A stretch of DNA of 64,000 bases from contig OZ241340.1 of the NCBI GenBank assembly GCA_965199975.1, positions 372,001 to 436,000 of the forward strand, read 5' to 3'. Positions 54,974 to 63,410 of the stretch are shown here, piece after piece. Made by a program: the position numbers and the translations under genes. The DNA comes from JASLDZ01 sp965199975 (lineage in GTDB: Bacteria > Pseudomonadota > Alphaproteobacteria > Caulobacterales > Caulobacteraceae). The first letter of the stretch is position 1; the number at the start of each line of letters is the position of its first letter. The notes under the pieces are model-generated. The model was not told the origin of the DNA, did no database searches, and was given only the letters and a program-made list of their open reading frames with translations.

Positions 54974-56332
54974 TCATCTATAGATCGCCCGTTCATCGTC
55001 GCGCCGCCACCAGCCCGCGGTCTGCGCGACAGGACAAGAGACTTGGCCGGAGGCCACGCGGCGCAGCAGTTTGGCCAAGACGGTGCGCCTGGGCTTGCCG
55101 GTGCTGACATCGAAGACGCCGCTCTCATAGGCGCCCGCGCTCCTGAGGAGTTCGTTCCACCCGAATGCGCCGAGCAGCGACCAGGCGGTGACCGCCACGA
55201 CGCATGCGCCCCGCGCGCGTGCAGCTTCAGCACCGCTCCACCCCTCGAGAAACCAGCGCAGTTGCTCGTCGCGCGTACAGCCGATGTGAACCTCGGTCAG
55301 CGCCAGGGGGCGGGCGTAACGTTCCCAGGCTTGATGCAGCAGGTCCTCGAACTTGGCCGTCCCCCCCCGTCTCACCCGCACGGCTTCCACGTCAGCATAG
55401 GCGAGGCGAGCGTTGCCGCCCCTCGTCTCCGGCGGATAGCGCTTGGGATCTTCGTCTAGGTAGCGGTCGCTGGTGACGTAGTGATTGATCCCGATCACAT
55501 CGGGCGGTCGCGGGTCATCGGCGATGCGCGCCAGCCGGTCGGCCATCCCGTATCCCGCAATGTGCGCGTGCAGCGGATGGTCGGAGGTCACATGCCCGCA
55601 GAGCAGGTCCCAGGTCAGCCAGCGCCGCTCGTTCTCGAACCGGGCCTGATCGGCCAGCCCGGGCGTCGACTGGCAGACGCCCAGGTCCTCGGTCTGGACG
55701 AGCCGGGCGCGCGGGTTGACGTCTTCGATGGCGGCCATCGAAAGACGGATGGCGTCGATCTGGTTGAGGAACGCGCGCCAGAACAGCGCGGGCTCCCGGG
55801 CATGGGGATGCCAGTGGCCGTAGAGGGCGCTGAAGCGTGCAGTGGTGAGCGGCTCGTTGACGGGCGTGTAGTCGGCCACGTCCGGATAGCGACGGGCGAC
55901 GGCGCGCGCGTGGGCGGCGAGGCCCGGAGCGAAGCCGTCGTCCAGGAGGTCGGTCCATCTCGGCCCGGACCCGTGGTGCACGAGGGTGAGGATCGGGCGA
56001 ACCTTGAGCTCGGCCAGCCTGGCGAGCCTCGCATCCAGCCACGCGAATGTGCGGACGCCGGGTTGCAGTTCGGTGCGCTCCCACAGCGCGGGGTAGCGGA
56101 GCGCGCTCACGCCCAAAGCCGCGAAGCGCTCCAGATCGTCGATCCGCGTCTGGTGGCCGCTGAGCACGGTCTGGTCGCGGAAGACGTCGCCGACGCGGTT
56201 CAGCGAGCACTCGTGCCCGCCCCAGAGTTCCAGCCCGCCCATGGCCGCCTTGTGCGGGGGGCCGCCGGCGGTGTCGACCTGCACGTCGCGTAAGTTACCC
56301 GCGCGCAACGCTTTTTCCGCCCCCGTGTTCAT
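54974..56332 (-). CDS. Glycoside hydrolase family 1-like protein
   Basis: A 452-residue TIM-barrel protein starting at ATG 56332. It has MGGLELWGGHECSLNRVGDVFRDQT, YTPVNEPLTTARFSALYGHWHPH (acid/base Glu160 in NEP), LVQTEDLGVCQSTPGLADQ, PDVIGINHYVTSDRYLDE and LALTEVHIGCTRDEQLRWF (candidate nucleophile Glu347). Relatives often carry a C-terminal RmlD-like sugar-nucleotide reductase domain; this one stops after AYESGVFDVSTGKPRRTVLAKLLRR. There is no signal peptide, so it acts in the cytoplasm. It diverges from the glycosyltransferase/UGM fusion with only 23 bp between starts. Confidence 0.85.
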   Translation of the reverse strand: MNTGAEKALRAGNLRDVQVDTAGGPPHKAAMGGLELWGGHECSLNRVGDVFRDQTVLSGHQTRIDDLERFAALGVSALRYPALWERTELQPGVRTFAWLDARLARLAELKVRPILTLVHHGSGPRWTDLLDDGFAPGLAAHARAVARRYPDVADYTPVNEPLTTARFSALYGHWHPHAREPALFWRAFLNQIDAIRLSMAAIEDVNPRARLVQTEDLGVCQSTPGLADQARFENERRWLTWDLLCGHVTSDHPLHAHIAGYGMADRLARIADDPRPPDVIGINHYVTSDRYLDEDPKRYPPETRGGNARLAYADVEAVRVRRGGTAKFEDLLHQAWERYARPLALTEVHIGCTRDEQLRWFLEGWSGAEAARARGACVVAVTAWSLLGAFGWNELLRSAGAYESGVFDVSTGKPRRTVLAKLLRRVASGQVSCPVAQTAGWWRRDDERAIYR

Positions 56333-56355
56333 GATGCGTCCCAAAAGGAAAACAC

Positions 56356-58725
56356 GTGGCGTTAGACGTTTCCAGTACGGCGATGAGCCATGCCTCGCAG
56401 CATCTGGTCTGCTTCTCCCATCTCCGCTGGGATTTCGTGTTCCAGCGGCCGCAACACCTGATGGAGCGCTTCGCCCGCGCGGGCAGGGTGACATGCTGGG
56501 AGGAGCCCGTCGACGCGCCCGACGCGGCGCAGCCGCATCTGCGGGTCGAAGTGCAGGCGTCGAGCGCGGGCGTCGTGCGGGCCGTGCCCGTGCTGCCCGC
56601 GGATCTGGTCGGCCCCCGTCGGGAGGCGGCCTTGCGAACGCTCCTGGATGAGTACCTGGACGCGCAGGGGCCATCCGCGGCCCCGACCGCCTTCTGGTAC
56701 TACACGCCCATGATGCTGGGCTTCAGCCGCGAGCGGGTGCGCGCGTCGTCGGCGGTGGTCGTCTACGACTGCATGGACGAGCTGGGCGCCTTCCGCTTCG
56801 CGCCGCCCGAACTGCACGCGCTGGAGGACGAGCTTTTCGGCCTCGCCGACCTTGTGTTCACCGGTGGTCGCAGCCTTTACGAGGCGAAGCGGACGCGGCA
56901 CGCGCACGTGCATCTCTTCCCCTCCAGCGTCGACGTGGACCATTTCGCGGCGGCGCGCACGCATCGCCCCGCCGCCGCGTCGCGTCCGAGTTTCGGCTTC
57001 TACGGCGTGATCGACGAGCGGCTGGACCTCGGCCTCATCGCCGGTCTGGCCGATGCGCGACCCGACTGGCGCATCGAGATCGTCGGGCCGACGGCGAAGA
57101 TCGATCCGACCGAGCTGCCGGTCCGCGACAACCTGAGCTATCCCGGTTCGGTCGCCTACGCCCGGCTGCCGGAGGTGATCTCGGGCTGGGACGTCGCCTT
57201 GATGCCCTTCGCCATCAACGACGCCACCCGCTTCATCAGCCCCACCAAGACGCCGGAGTACCTAGCGGGCGGAAGGCCCGTGGTCAGCACGCCCATCGCC
57301 GATGTCGTCAGCGCGTACGCCGACCTGGATGCGGTGACCGTCGCGTCGGATGCCCCGGCCTTCGTCGCCGCCTGCGAGGCAGCGCTGGAGCGCGCCCGCG
57401 GTCCCGACCGCACGTGGCTGGACGCCGCCGACGCCCGCCTGGCCGGCCAATCCTGGGATCGCACGCAGGCGCAGATGGCCCGGCTGATCCAGGGCGTACG
57501 CGCCGACGAGCCGATCATCGTCGACCTTCCCCCGGTCAAGCCCATGGCCAAGCCCGCGGCGTGGCCGTCGCGTCGGTCCTCGCACTTCGACGCGGTGGTG
57601 GTCGGCGCAGGCTTCGCCGGCGCTGTGTCGGCCGAGCGGCTGGCGGCGGCGGGGCGGAGGGTGCTGGTGCTCGACCGCCGCCCCCACATCGCCGGCAACG
57701 CCTTCGACACGCCGGACGCGGCCGGCGTGCTGCACCACGTCTACGGCCCCCACATCTTCCACACCAACTCCGACGAGGTGTTCCGCTATCTATCGCGCTT
57801 CACCGAGTGGCGCGGCTACGAGCATCGCGTGCTGGCCGCGGTCGAGGGGCGGCTCGTGCCCATCCCGATCAACCGCACGACGCTGAACCGCCTCTACGAC
57901 CTCGACCTTTCCAGCGACGAGGCGGCGGCGGCGTTCCTGGCGGCTCGGGCAGAGCACGTGCCCACGATACGCACCTCGGAGGACGTGGTGGTCGCCGCGG
58001 TCGGGCGCGAGCTCTACGAGCTGTTCTTCCGCGGCTATACCCGCAAGCAGTGGGGCCGCGACCCCTCCGAACTCGACCGCTCCGTCACCGCCCGGGTTCC
58101 CACCCGCACGGGCGTGGACGACCGCTACTTCACCGACACCCACCAGGCGATGCCGAGCGCGGGTTACACCCGCATGTTCGAGCGCATGCTCGACCATCCC
58201 AACATCACCGTCTCGCTCTCCACCGATTTCCGCGAGGTGGCCGACGAGGTTCTCTTCGACCGGCTGGTGTTTTGCGGCCCGGTGGACGAGTTCTTCGGGC
58301 GGCGCTTCGGCGACCTGCCCTACCGCTCGCTGCGCTTCGACCACCAGACGCTCGACCAGGAGTGGTTCCAGCCGGTCGGCGTCGTGAACCATCCCTCTCC
58401 CGAGGTCCCCTTCACCCGCGTCACCGAGTACAAGCACCTCACCGGGCAGACGCACCGCAAGACGTCGATCACCTACGAGTATCCCTCGGACGAAGGCGAT
58501 CCCTATTATCCGATCCCCACCCCCGAGACGCAGGCGCTCTACAAGAAGTACGAGGCCCTGGCGCTCGCCCGGCCGGACGTCGACTTCGTGGGGCGGCTGG
58601 CGACCTACCGGTACTACAACATGGACCAGGTGGTGGGGCAGGCGCTGGCGCACGCACGCCGCCACCTCGCCGCCGACACCACGAGGCCGAGCCACCGCGA
58701 CATGAGGGCGTCGGCCGCCGAGTGA
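56356..58725 (+). CDS. Glycosyltransferase / UDP-galactopyranose mutase fusion protein
   Basis: A 789-residue protein with two enzymes. Residues about 8-400 are a GT-B glycosyltransferase: LVCFSHLRWDFVFQRPQHLMERFA, VVVYDCMDELGAF, SSVDVDHFAAAR, FGFYGVIDERLDLGLI and ISPTKTPEYLAGGRPVVSTP. From about residue 408 comes a flavin UDP-galactopyranose mutase: VVVGAGFAGAVSAERLA, LDRRPHIAGNAFD, HVYGPHIFHTN, FRGYTRKQWG, TRVTEYKHLTG and GRLATYRYYNMDQ. It should make UDP-galactofuranose and perhaps transfer it or another sugar directly. AAGGAA precedes the GTG. It converges on the hydrolase operon (7 bp between stops). Both catalytic halves look complete. Confidence 0.9.
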   Translation: MALDVSSTAMSHASQHLVCFSHLRWDFVFQRPQHLMERFARAGRVTCWEEPVDAPDAAQPHLRVEVQASSAGVVRAVPVLPADLVGPRREAALRTLLDEYLDAQGPSAAPTAFWYYTPMMLGFSRERVRASSAVVVYDCMDELGAFRFAPPELHALEDELFGLADLVFTGGRSLYEAKRTRHAHVHLFPSSVDVDHFAAARTHRPAAASRPSFGFYGVIDERLDLGLIAGLADARPDWRIEIVGPTAKIDPTELPVRDNLSYPGSVAYARLPEVISGWDVALMPFAINDATRFISPTKTPEYLAGGRPVVSTPIADVVSAYADLDAVTVASDAPAFVAACEAALERARGPDRTWLDAADARLAGQSWDRTQAQMARLIQGVRADEPIIVDLPPVKPMAKPAAWPSRRSSHFDAVVVGAGFAGAVSAERLAAAGRRVLVLDRRPHIAGNAFDTPDAAGVLHHVYGPHIFHTNSDEVFRYLSRFTEWRGYEHRVLAAVEGRLVPIPINRTTLNRLYDLDLSSDEAAAAFLAARAEHVPTIRTSEDVVVAAVGRELYELFFRGYTRKQWGRDPSELDRSVTARVPTRTGVDDRYFTDTHQAMPSAGYTRMFERMLDHPNITVSLSTDFREVADEVLFDRLVFCGPVDEFFGRRFGDLPYRSLRFDHQTLDQEWFQPVGVVNHPSPEVPFTRVTEYKHLTGQTHRKTSITYEYPSDEGDPYYPIPTPETQALYKKYEALALARPDVDFVGRLATYRYYNMDQVVGQALAHARRHLAADTTRPSHRDMRASAAE

Positions 58726-58732
58726 GGGCGCG

Positions 58733-59443
58733 TCAGCGCGGGCTGGCGAGGCTTTCGATCGCCTCGGCCACGGCGTCGGGCTGGTCCAACGCCAGCAGGT
58801 GGCGGCTGCCGGCGACGCATTGCAGCCGCGCGCCCGCCAGCCGCGGCGCCGTGGCGCACTGCTGCACCTGCATGCCCAGGTGATCGTCCTGGGCGCCGGC
58901 GAGCACGGTGATCGGCGGCTGCACCGGCGCCACGTCGATCGTCTCGCGGCTGCCGCCTTCCCACCACCAGCGCCACGCCGAGCGGTCGGTGCGCAGTTGG
59001 TCCTCGACCGCCTCGCGGAAACGCGCGCTCTCTGGCGGAGCCAACGTAGACTGACGCACGCTCTCGGCGGCGGCCGATGCGTCTCCCCAGGCGTGCAGGC
59101 TGCGCTCGCGCTCACCTTCCTTCATCGGCTCGGGGGTCGGGGGCGAGGGCGCGCACAGCACCAGCGCGCGCAGGCGAGGCGGCCGCCGCGCCGCCACAGC
59201 CATGGCGATCTTGCCGCCCATCGAGGCGCCGACGAGGACGACCTCGCCCTCCACCTGCGCCATCCGTGCGAGCGCCCACTCGGCGTAGGCGGCCACGCTG
59301 GGCTGCGGGAGCGGCGAGGCGTCGCCGAAGCCAGGGAGGTCCGGCGCGAGGCTGGGCGCCTCCAGCCGCTCGCATACGCCCGACCAACTGCGCCCCGCGG
59401 AACCGAAGCTGTGCAGCAGAAGGATCGTGGGGGGCGGGCTCAT
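58733..59443 (-). CDS. Alpha/beta hydrolase
   Basis: A 236-residue cytoplasmic hydrolase starting at ATG 59443, which overlaps the GH1 stop (ATGA). ILLLHSFGSAGRSW gives the oxyanion region, LVGASMGGKIAMAVA the nucleophile Ser, LAGAQDDHL the likely acid and AGSRHLLALDQP the catalytic His. It is the last gene of the four-gene operon running from 62919. An esterase or acyl hydrolase acting on the product of the neighbouring glycosidase/oxidoreductase is plausible; the substrate is unknown. Confidence 0.88.
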   Translation of the reverse strand: MSPPPTILLLHSFGSAGRSWSGVCERLEAPSLAPDLPGFGDASPLPQPSVAAYAEWALARMAQVEGEVVLVGASMGGKIAMAVAARRPPRLRALVLCAPSPPTPEPMKEGERERSLHAWGDASAAAESVRQSTLAPPESARFREAVEDQLRTDRSAWRWWWEGGSRETIDVAPVQPPITVLAGAQDDHLGMQVQQCATAPRLAGARLQCVAGSRHLLALDQPDAVAEAIESLASPR

Positions 59444-60774
59444 ACCTGCACCTTCAGCCGCGCCGGCTTGTCGGTGACGGTGAGGAGCTCGGCGTGGGGC
59501 ACGACGCCGATGCGGCCGAAGGTCTCCAGCAGCATGCGGAAGTCGCCGGCCACGCGGTTCGGCCGCCGGTCCAGATCGTAGAGGCCGCACTGGTTCACCC
59601 GCCCGTTGCGCTCGGCCAGCTGGGTGTCCCAGTCGATCTGGTCGATCAGGCTGTACCAGGTGAAGCCGAGCACGGGCACGCCCTCTCCGCGCAGCGCCAG
59701 TACGTTGGCCCACTGCTTCCACAGCCACGCCGGCGCCGCGACGGGATCGAAGGTGTTCGTCTCGGTGAAGAACACCGGCTTCTTGTAGCGCTCGTAGTAC
59801 TCCTGCGTGATTTCCCGCCAGCCGAAGATGTCTTCAGACTCGAGAATTTCGCCGTTCGGTTTCCTGACCTTCTCGTTGCGGCCGTAGTAGTCGATGCCCA
59901 TGATCTGATAGCCGGGCGGCTCGCCGCGCATGAACCAGGCGTACTCCTCCCGTGTCAGCCCGCTGTCGAGCAGATAGAGCATCGCGTCGGCCCGCGGCGC
60001 GCTGGCGTAGAGCAAGTCCAGCGACAGGAAGCGGAGCTGGTTGGCGAGCAGCGACTCTGGGGAGGGCGCGGGCGTCATGTCGTGCATGCACTCGGCGCTC
60101 TCGCTCTGGATGATGATGCAATCGGGGCGGCGGGTGACGATCTCCTGGGTGCCAAGGATGCTGGCGGCGACCAGATGCTTGAGCGCCGTGACGAACGCCT
60201 CGTCGCTCTTCAGCTGCTCGTTCCAGATCCCGTCCTTGGCGCTGTTGCGCGCGGTGACGTAGATCTCGTTCACCGGAGTGAAGGCGCGGATCCACGGATA
60301 GCGCTCGGCCACGCGCGCGCAGTAGTCGGCGAACAAAAGCGGCAGGTCGGGGTTCTGAAAGTCTCCCCAGCTCTTCGGCAGGCCGAAGTGCATGAGGTCG
60401 AGGATGGGTTCGATCTCCAGCCGCTTCAGCTCGGCCAGGGTCTCGTCGGCGAAATCCCAGTCGAAATGGCCCTCGGCCTCGCAGATGCGGTGCAGGGGCA
60501 GGCCGTAGCGCAGGCTGCGCAGGCCCAGGCGGTGGGCCAGGGCGAAGTCCTCGCGCCAGCGCTCGTAGTGGCCGCATTCCGCCAGCATGTCGCGCCGCAC
60601 CGAGCCATGCTGGATGAGGGGGTAGGAGCATTCGATGCCGCTGGCGAAGCGGAAGGCCTCGTGCGAGCCGGTCGGCAGCCCGCTTCCGTCCTCGCCGGCG
60701 CCGCCGCCGCGCTGGTCGCCGGCGTACTCGCCATCGGGATGGCGCGCCCTGATGCGCTGCAGGAAGCTCGTCAC
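59440..60774 (-). CDS. Glycoside hydrolase family 1-like protein (second type)
   Basis: A 444-residue TIM-barrel protein without a signal peptide. Key sites are RFASGIECSYPLIQHG, ILDLMHFGLPKSWGDFQNPDL, the acid/base Glu170 in FTPVNEIYVTARN, SAECMHDMTP, IMGIDYYGRNEKV, the nucleophile Glu338 in VFFTETNTFD and FTWYSLIDQIDWDTQL. It differs from the 54974 protein in most loops, so the two are not a recent duplication. Its ATG overlaps the stop of the GMC oxidoreductase gene and its stop overlaps the hydrolase start, so the three are translationally coupled. Cytoplasmic hydrolysis or transglycosylation of a glycoside is likely. Confidence 0.87.
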   Translation of the reverse strand: MTSFLQRIRARHPDGEYAGDQRGGGAGEDGSGLPTGSHEAFRFASGIECSYPLIQHGSVRRDMLAECGHYERWREDFALAHRLGLRSLRYGLPLHRICEAEGHFDWDFADETLAELKRLEIEPILDLMHFGLPKSWGDFQNPDLPLLFADYCARVAERYPWIRAFTPVNEIYVTARNSAKDGIWNEQLKSDEAFVTALKHLVAASILGTQEIVTRRPDCIIIQSESAECMHDMTPAPSPESLLANQLRFLSLDLLYASAPRADAMLYLLDSGLTREEYAWFMRGEPPGYQIMGIDYYGRNEKVRKPNGEILESEDIFGWREITQEYYERYKKPVFFTETNTFDPVAAPAWLWKQWANVLALRGEGVPVLGFTWYSLIDQIDWDTQLAERNGRVNQCGLYDLDRRPNRVAGDFRMLLETFGRIGVVPHAELLTVTDKPARLKVQV

Positions 60775-62324
60775 GTGGGGGTGCTCCGTCCCAGGAATCG
60801 ATCGGCCGTCCGCAGGCTCAGCGCCATCTGCGTCAGCGCCGGGTTCACACTCAGCGCGCTCGGGAAGACGGAGTTGTCGCAGACGTAGAGGTTCTCCACC
60901 TCGAAGCTGCGGCAGTCGGCGTCCACCACCGCCTCGTCGCCGTCAGCCCCCATGCGGCAGCCGCCGAGGGTGTGGGCGTTGCGCGCGAAGGCCCACACGT
61001 CGCGCGCGCCGGCCGCCTCCCAGATGGCGCGCATCAGCGTCTCCGCGTGGCGGCTCATGGCGGTCTCGTTGGGGCCGTTGGCGAAGGTGACCAGGGGCTT
61101 GGGGAAGCCGCGCACGTCGGTCTCGTCGGAGAGCGTGAGCCGGTTGTCCGCCTGCGGCAGGCAGTCGCCCAGGATGTTGATGCCCGCCACGTGGTTGAAG
61201 CGGCGCATGTGCTCCACCAGCCGCTCGCCCCACCAGCCGGATCCGCGCGCCACCTGCTCGGCATAGGTCACCGGCATGACGCCGATGGACTGCAGGAGGT
61301 AGCCGCCGGCGAAATTGGCGCCGGCAGGGCGGTGCATGGCCTCGCTGATCAGGCCGCCCGGGACGCCGCGCGTGGGCCGCGTCTCCTCGTCGAACACCCC
61401 CCAGACCTGCAGGCCCGGGTGCGCCATGAAGTTGCGCCCCACCTGCCCGGAACCTTCGGCCAGGCGGTGGATCAGGAGCATGCGCGGACTCTCGACCCCG
61501 CCCGCGCAGAGGAAGACGTGGCGGCAGCGCTGCCGCCGCTCGCGGCTCTCGCCGTCGCGGAACGTCACGGCGGCGAGGCGCCCCGCCCGGTCGCGCTCGA
61601 AGCCCGTGACGTAGCACTGCGCCCGCACCTCGGCGCCGGCGTTCGCCGCGGCGGGGATGAAGGTGACGTCCATAGACCCCTTGGCGCCGACCGAGCAGCC
61701 CGCCTGGCAGAAGCCGCGGTTGGTGCAGGCGCCGCGCCAGCCGTAGGCCGGGTTGGAGTAGCTGCCGGAGAGCGCCGCATTGGGGGCGGGGGAGGTCTCC
61801 ACCCCCAGCGCCTCGCACCCCGCCCGCATCAGCTGCGCCGGCCGGTTGAGGGGCAGCGGCCGCAGCGGGTAGGGCCGCAAGCGGGGCGCGCCCCACGGAT
61901 AGCTCGCCGGCCCGGACACGCCGATGAAGCGCTCCACCTCGTCGAGGTAGGGCTCGAGCGCGGTGAAGGCGATCGGCCAGTCGACGCCCTCGCCGGTTTC
62001 GGTGCGCAGCCGCAGGTCGTCGGGATGCGGCCGCGGGCAGTAGGCCGTCCAGTGCAGGGTCGAACCGCCCACGCCCGTGCCCGAGTTGTTGGCGCCGAAG
62101 GCCAGCGGATCGGCGCCCGCGCTGAGGCGCTCGTCGGTCCAGAACAGCTTCTGCTGCGCGGCCTCGTCGGTGGCGAAGTCCTCCGCCGGGGTCCACCAGG
62201 CGCCGGCCTCCAGCGCTACGACGCTGCAGCCCGCCTGCGCCAGGCGCGCCAGGATCGGCGCGCCGCCCGCCCCGGTCCCGATCACCACGGCGTCCACCGT
62301 CTCGCTGTCTTGGAAGCGGCGCAT
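60771..62324 (-). CDS. GMC-family FAD-dependent oxidoreductase
   Basis: A 517-residue glucose-methanol-choline oxidoreductase starting at ATG 62324 with AAGG upstream. The FAD-binding motif is VVIGTGAGGAPILARLAQAG, NNSGTGVGGSTLHWTAYCPRP follows, a Cys-rich ACTNRGFCQAGCSVGAKG segment is characteristic of the gluconate-dehydrogenase-like branch, and the active site is in NAHTLGGCRMG (His) and SVNPALTQMALSLRTADRF (Asn). It starts eight bases beyond the stop of the subunit-3-like gene, a typical pair. It probably oxidises a sugar or sugar alcohol. No cytochrome subunit is present. Confidence 0.92.
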   Translation of the reverse strand: MRRFQDSETVDAVVIGTGAGGAPILARLAQAGCSVVALEAGAWWTPAEDFATDEAAQQKLFWTDERLSAGADPLAFGANNSGTGVGGSTLHWTAYCPRPHPDDLRLRTETGEGVDWPIAFTALEPYLDEVERFIGVSGPASYPWGAPRLRPYPLRPLPLNRPAQLMRAGCEALGVETSPAPNAALSGSYSNPAYGWRGACTNRGFCQAGCSVGAKGSMDVTFIPAAANAGAEVRAQCYVTGFERDRAGRLAAVTFRDGESRERRQRCRHVFLCAGGVESPRMLLIHRLAEGSGQVGRNFMAHPGLQVWGVFDEETRPTRGVPGGLISEAMHRPAGANFAGGYLLQSIGVMPVTYAEQVARGSGWWGERLVEHMRRFNHVAGINILGDCLPQADNRLTLSDETDVRGFPKPLVTFANGPNETAMSRHAETLMRAIWEAAGARDVWAFARNAHTLGGCRMGADGDEAVVDADCRSFEVENLYVCDNSVFPSALSVNPALTQMALSLRTADRFLGRSTPT

Positions 62325-62331
62325 CGCGCCT

Positions 62332-62919
62332 TCAGCGGAAGGGGGCATCGAGGTCCTGGAAACCATGCGCATCGGCCATGCCGTCGTAGCCGATCGCCAC
62401 CTGCACCAGCGGATGGGCGTAGGCGAGCCGCGTCAGGGCTGCGAGCACGTCTTCGAACCATCGCGGCGGGACCTGCGCCAGGTCGCCGGACCGGGCCTGC
62501 TGCAGCAGGGCGTGCTGCCGCTGCGCCGGCAGGTCGGCGAAGCTTGACGGCGCGGCGTCGGCGTCCAGCGCATCCAGCCCGGCCGCGACAGCCGTGGCGT
62601 CGGGGGAGGTGTCGGCGTAGCGCCAGCCGTCACCCGCGCCGGTCGCCAGTTGCACGTCCAGCCGCCGCGCGAGCTCCACCCGGTCCTGCAGCGCGCCGAG
62701 CGGCACGAGCCGCGCCGCCGCCGCGGCCAGCGTCGCCAATTGCCGCCGGCTGAGCGCGCCGGGGGCGTCCGCACAGCGCTCCATCCGCGCCGTGAGCGCC
62801 GCGCGGGTCGGCGCGGTGAGGCGGTCGGAGGCGAGGAGTGCGCGGGTGGCCGCCTCCAGCCCGGCAAGATCCTGGCTCACGGCTTTTCGCCAGACGGGCG
62901 GGAGCGGCACACGCGACAA
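62332..62919 (-). CDS. Gluconate 2-dehydrogenase subunit 3-like protein
   Basis: A 195-residue mainly helical protein with the features of the small subunit of gluconate-type dehydrogenases: LATLAAAAARLVP near the middle, SFADLPAQRQHALLQQARSGD and WFEDVLAALTRLAYAHPLVQVAIGYDGMADAHGF. No Tat signal is visible, which is unusual because this subunit usually carries one for the complex. The TTG at 62919 is a weak start and a GTG nine bases on is an alternative. It heads the operon with the GMC oxidoreductase, GH1 and hydrolase genes. Confidence 0.78.
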   Translation of the reverse strand: MSRVPLPPVWRKAVSQDLAGLEAATRALLASDRLTAPTRAALTARMERCADAPGALSRRQLATLAAAAARLVPLGALQDRVELARRLDVQLATGAGDGWRYADTSPDATAVAAGLDALDADAAPSSFADLPAQRQHALLQQARSGDLAQVPPRWFEDVLAALTRLAYAHPLVQVAIGYDGMADAHGFQDLDAPFR

Positions 62920-63410
62920 GGCGGAGCGCCGGTCATGGGCCCGCCGCTAGACGATGGTGAGAGCGGCGGCGCACTCGCCGTCATGTAGATTCATCCTTCG
63001 CGCGCCGGTCAGGCGGTCTGGCCACGGCAGGCGCGCATGGTGAAAGACGCGCCAGACGCACCGGTCTGGCGCGGGGATGACGCCGAGCGAACGCCTCTCG
63101 ATCATCATGCGCTGCGGACACGCCGGGGTGCATGTGGCGGCGGAGCGCCGGATAGTGGCTGACCACCAGCCGCCTATCGGCGGTGAAGGGGGCGTCGCGC
63201 AGAGCCGTCGAGTAAGCGCCCGATGCCTTCGTCAGCGTCGTCTGCTCCAAGCCGCACCCCCTCCGCTCCCACCTCCGCGCAAACGCCGCGGTGTGCAGGG
63301 CCGTTGCCGCAAGGCCGCCGTGAGCGCGACTTTCTTCCGCTCCGGCCGAGGCTTGGCCCTCGCAACGCCCTCGCCCCCCGGCCGTTCGGCTCGGCGAAGG
63401 AGACACATCC
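62920..63410. other. Intergenic region upstream of the SDR gene
   Basis: About 490 bp between divergent genes. Open frames here look like shadows in high-GC DNA; none has a domain or start signal. I looked for a GGAAC-N16/17-CGTT (EcfG) promoter before the SDR gene and did not find one. Confidence 0.35.
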
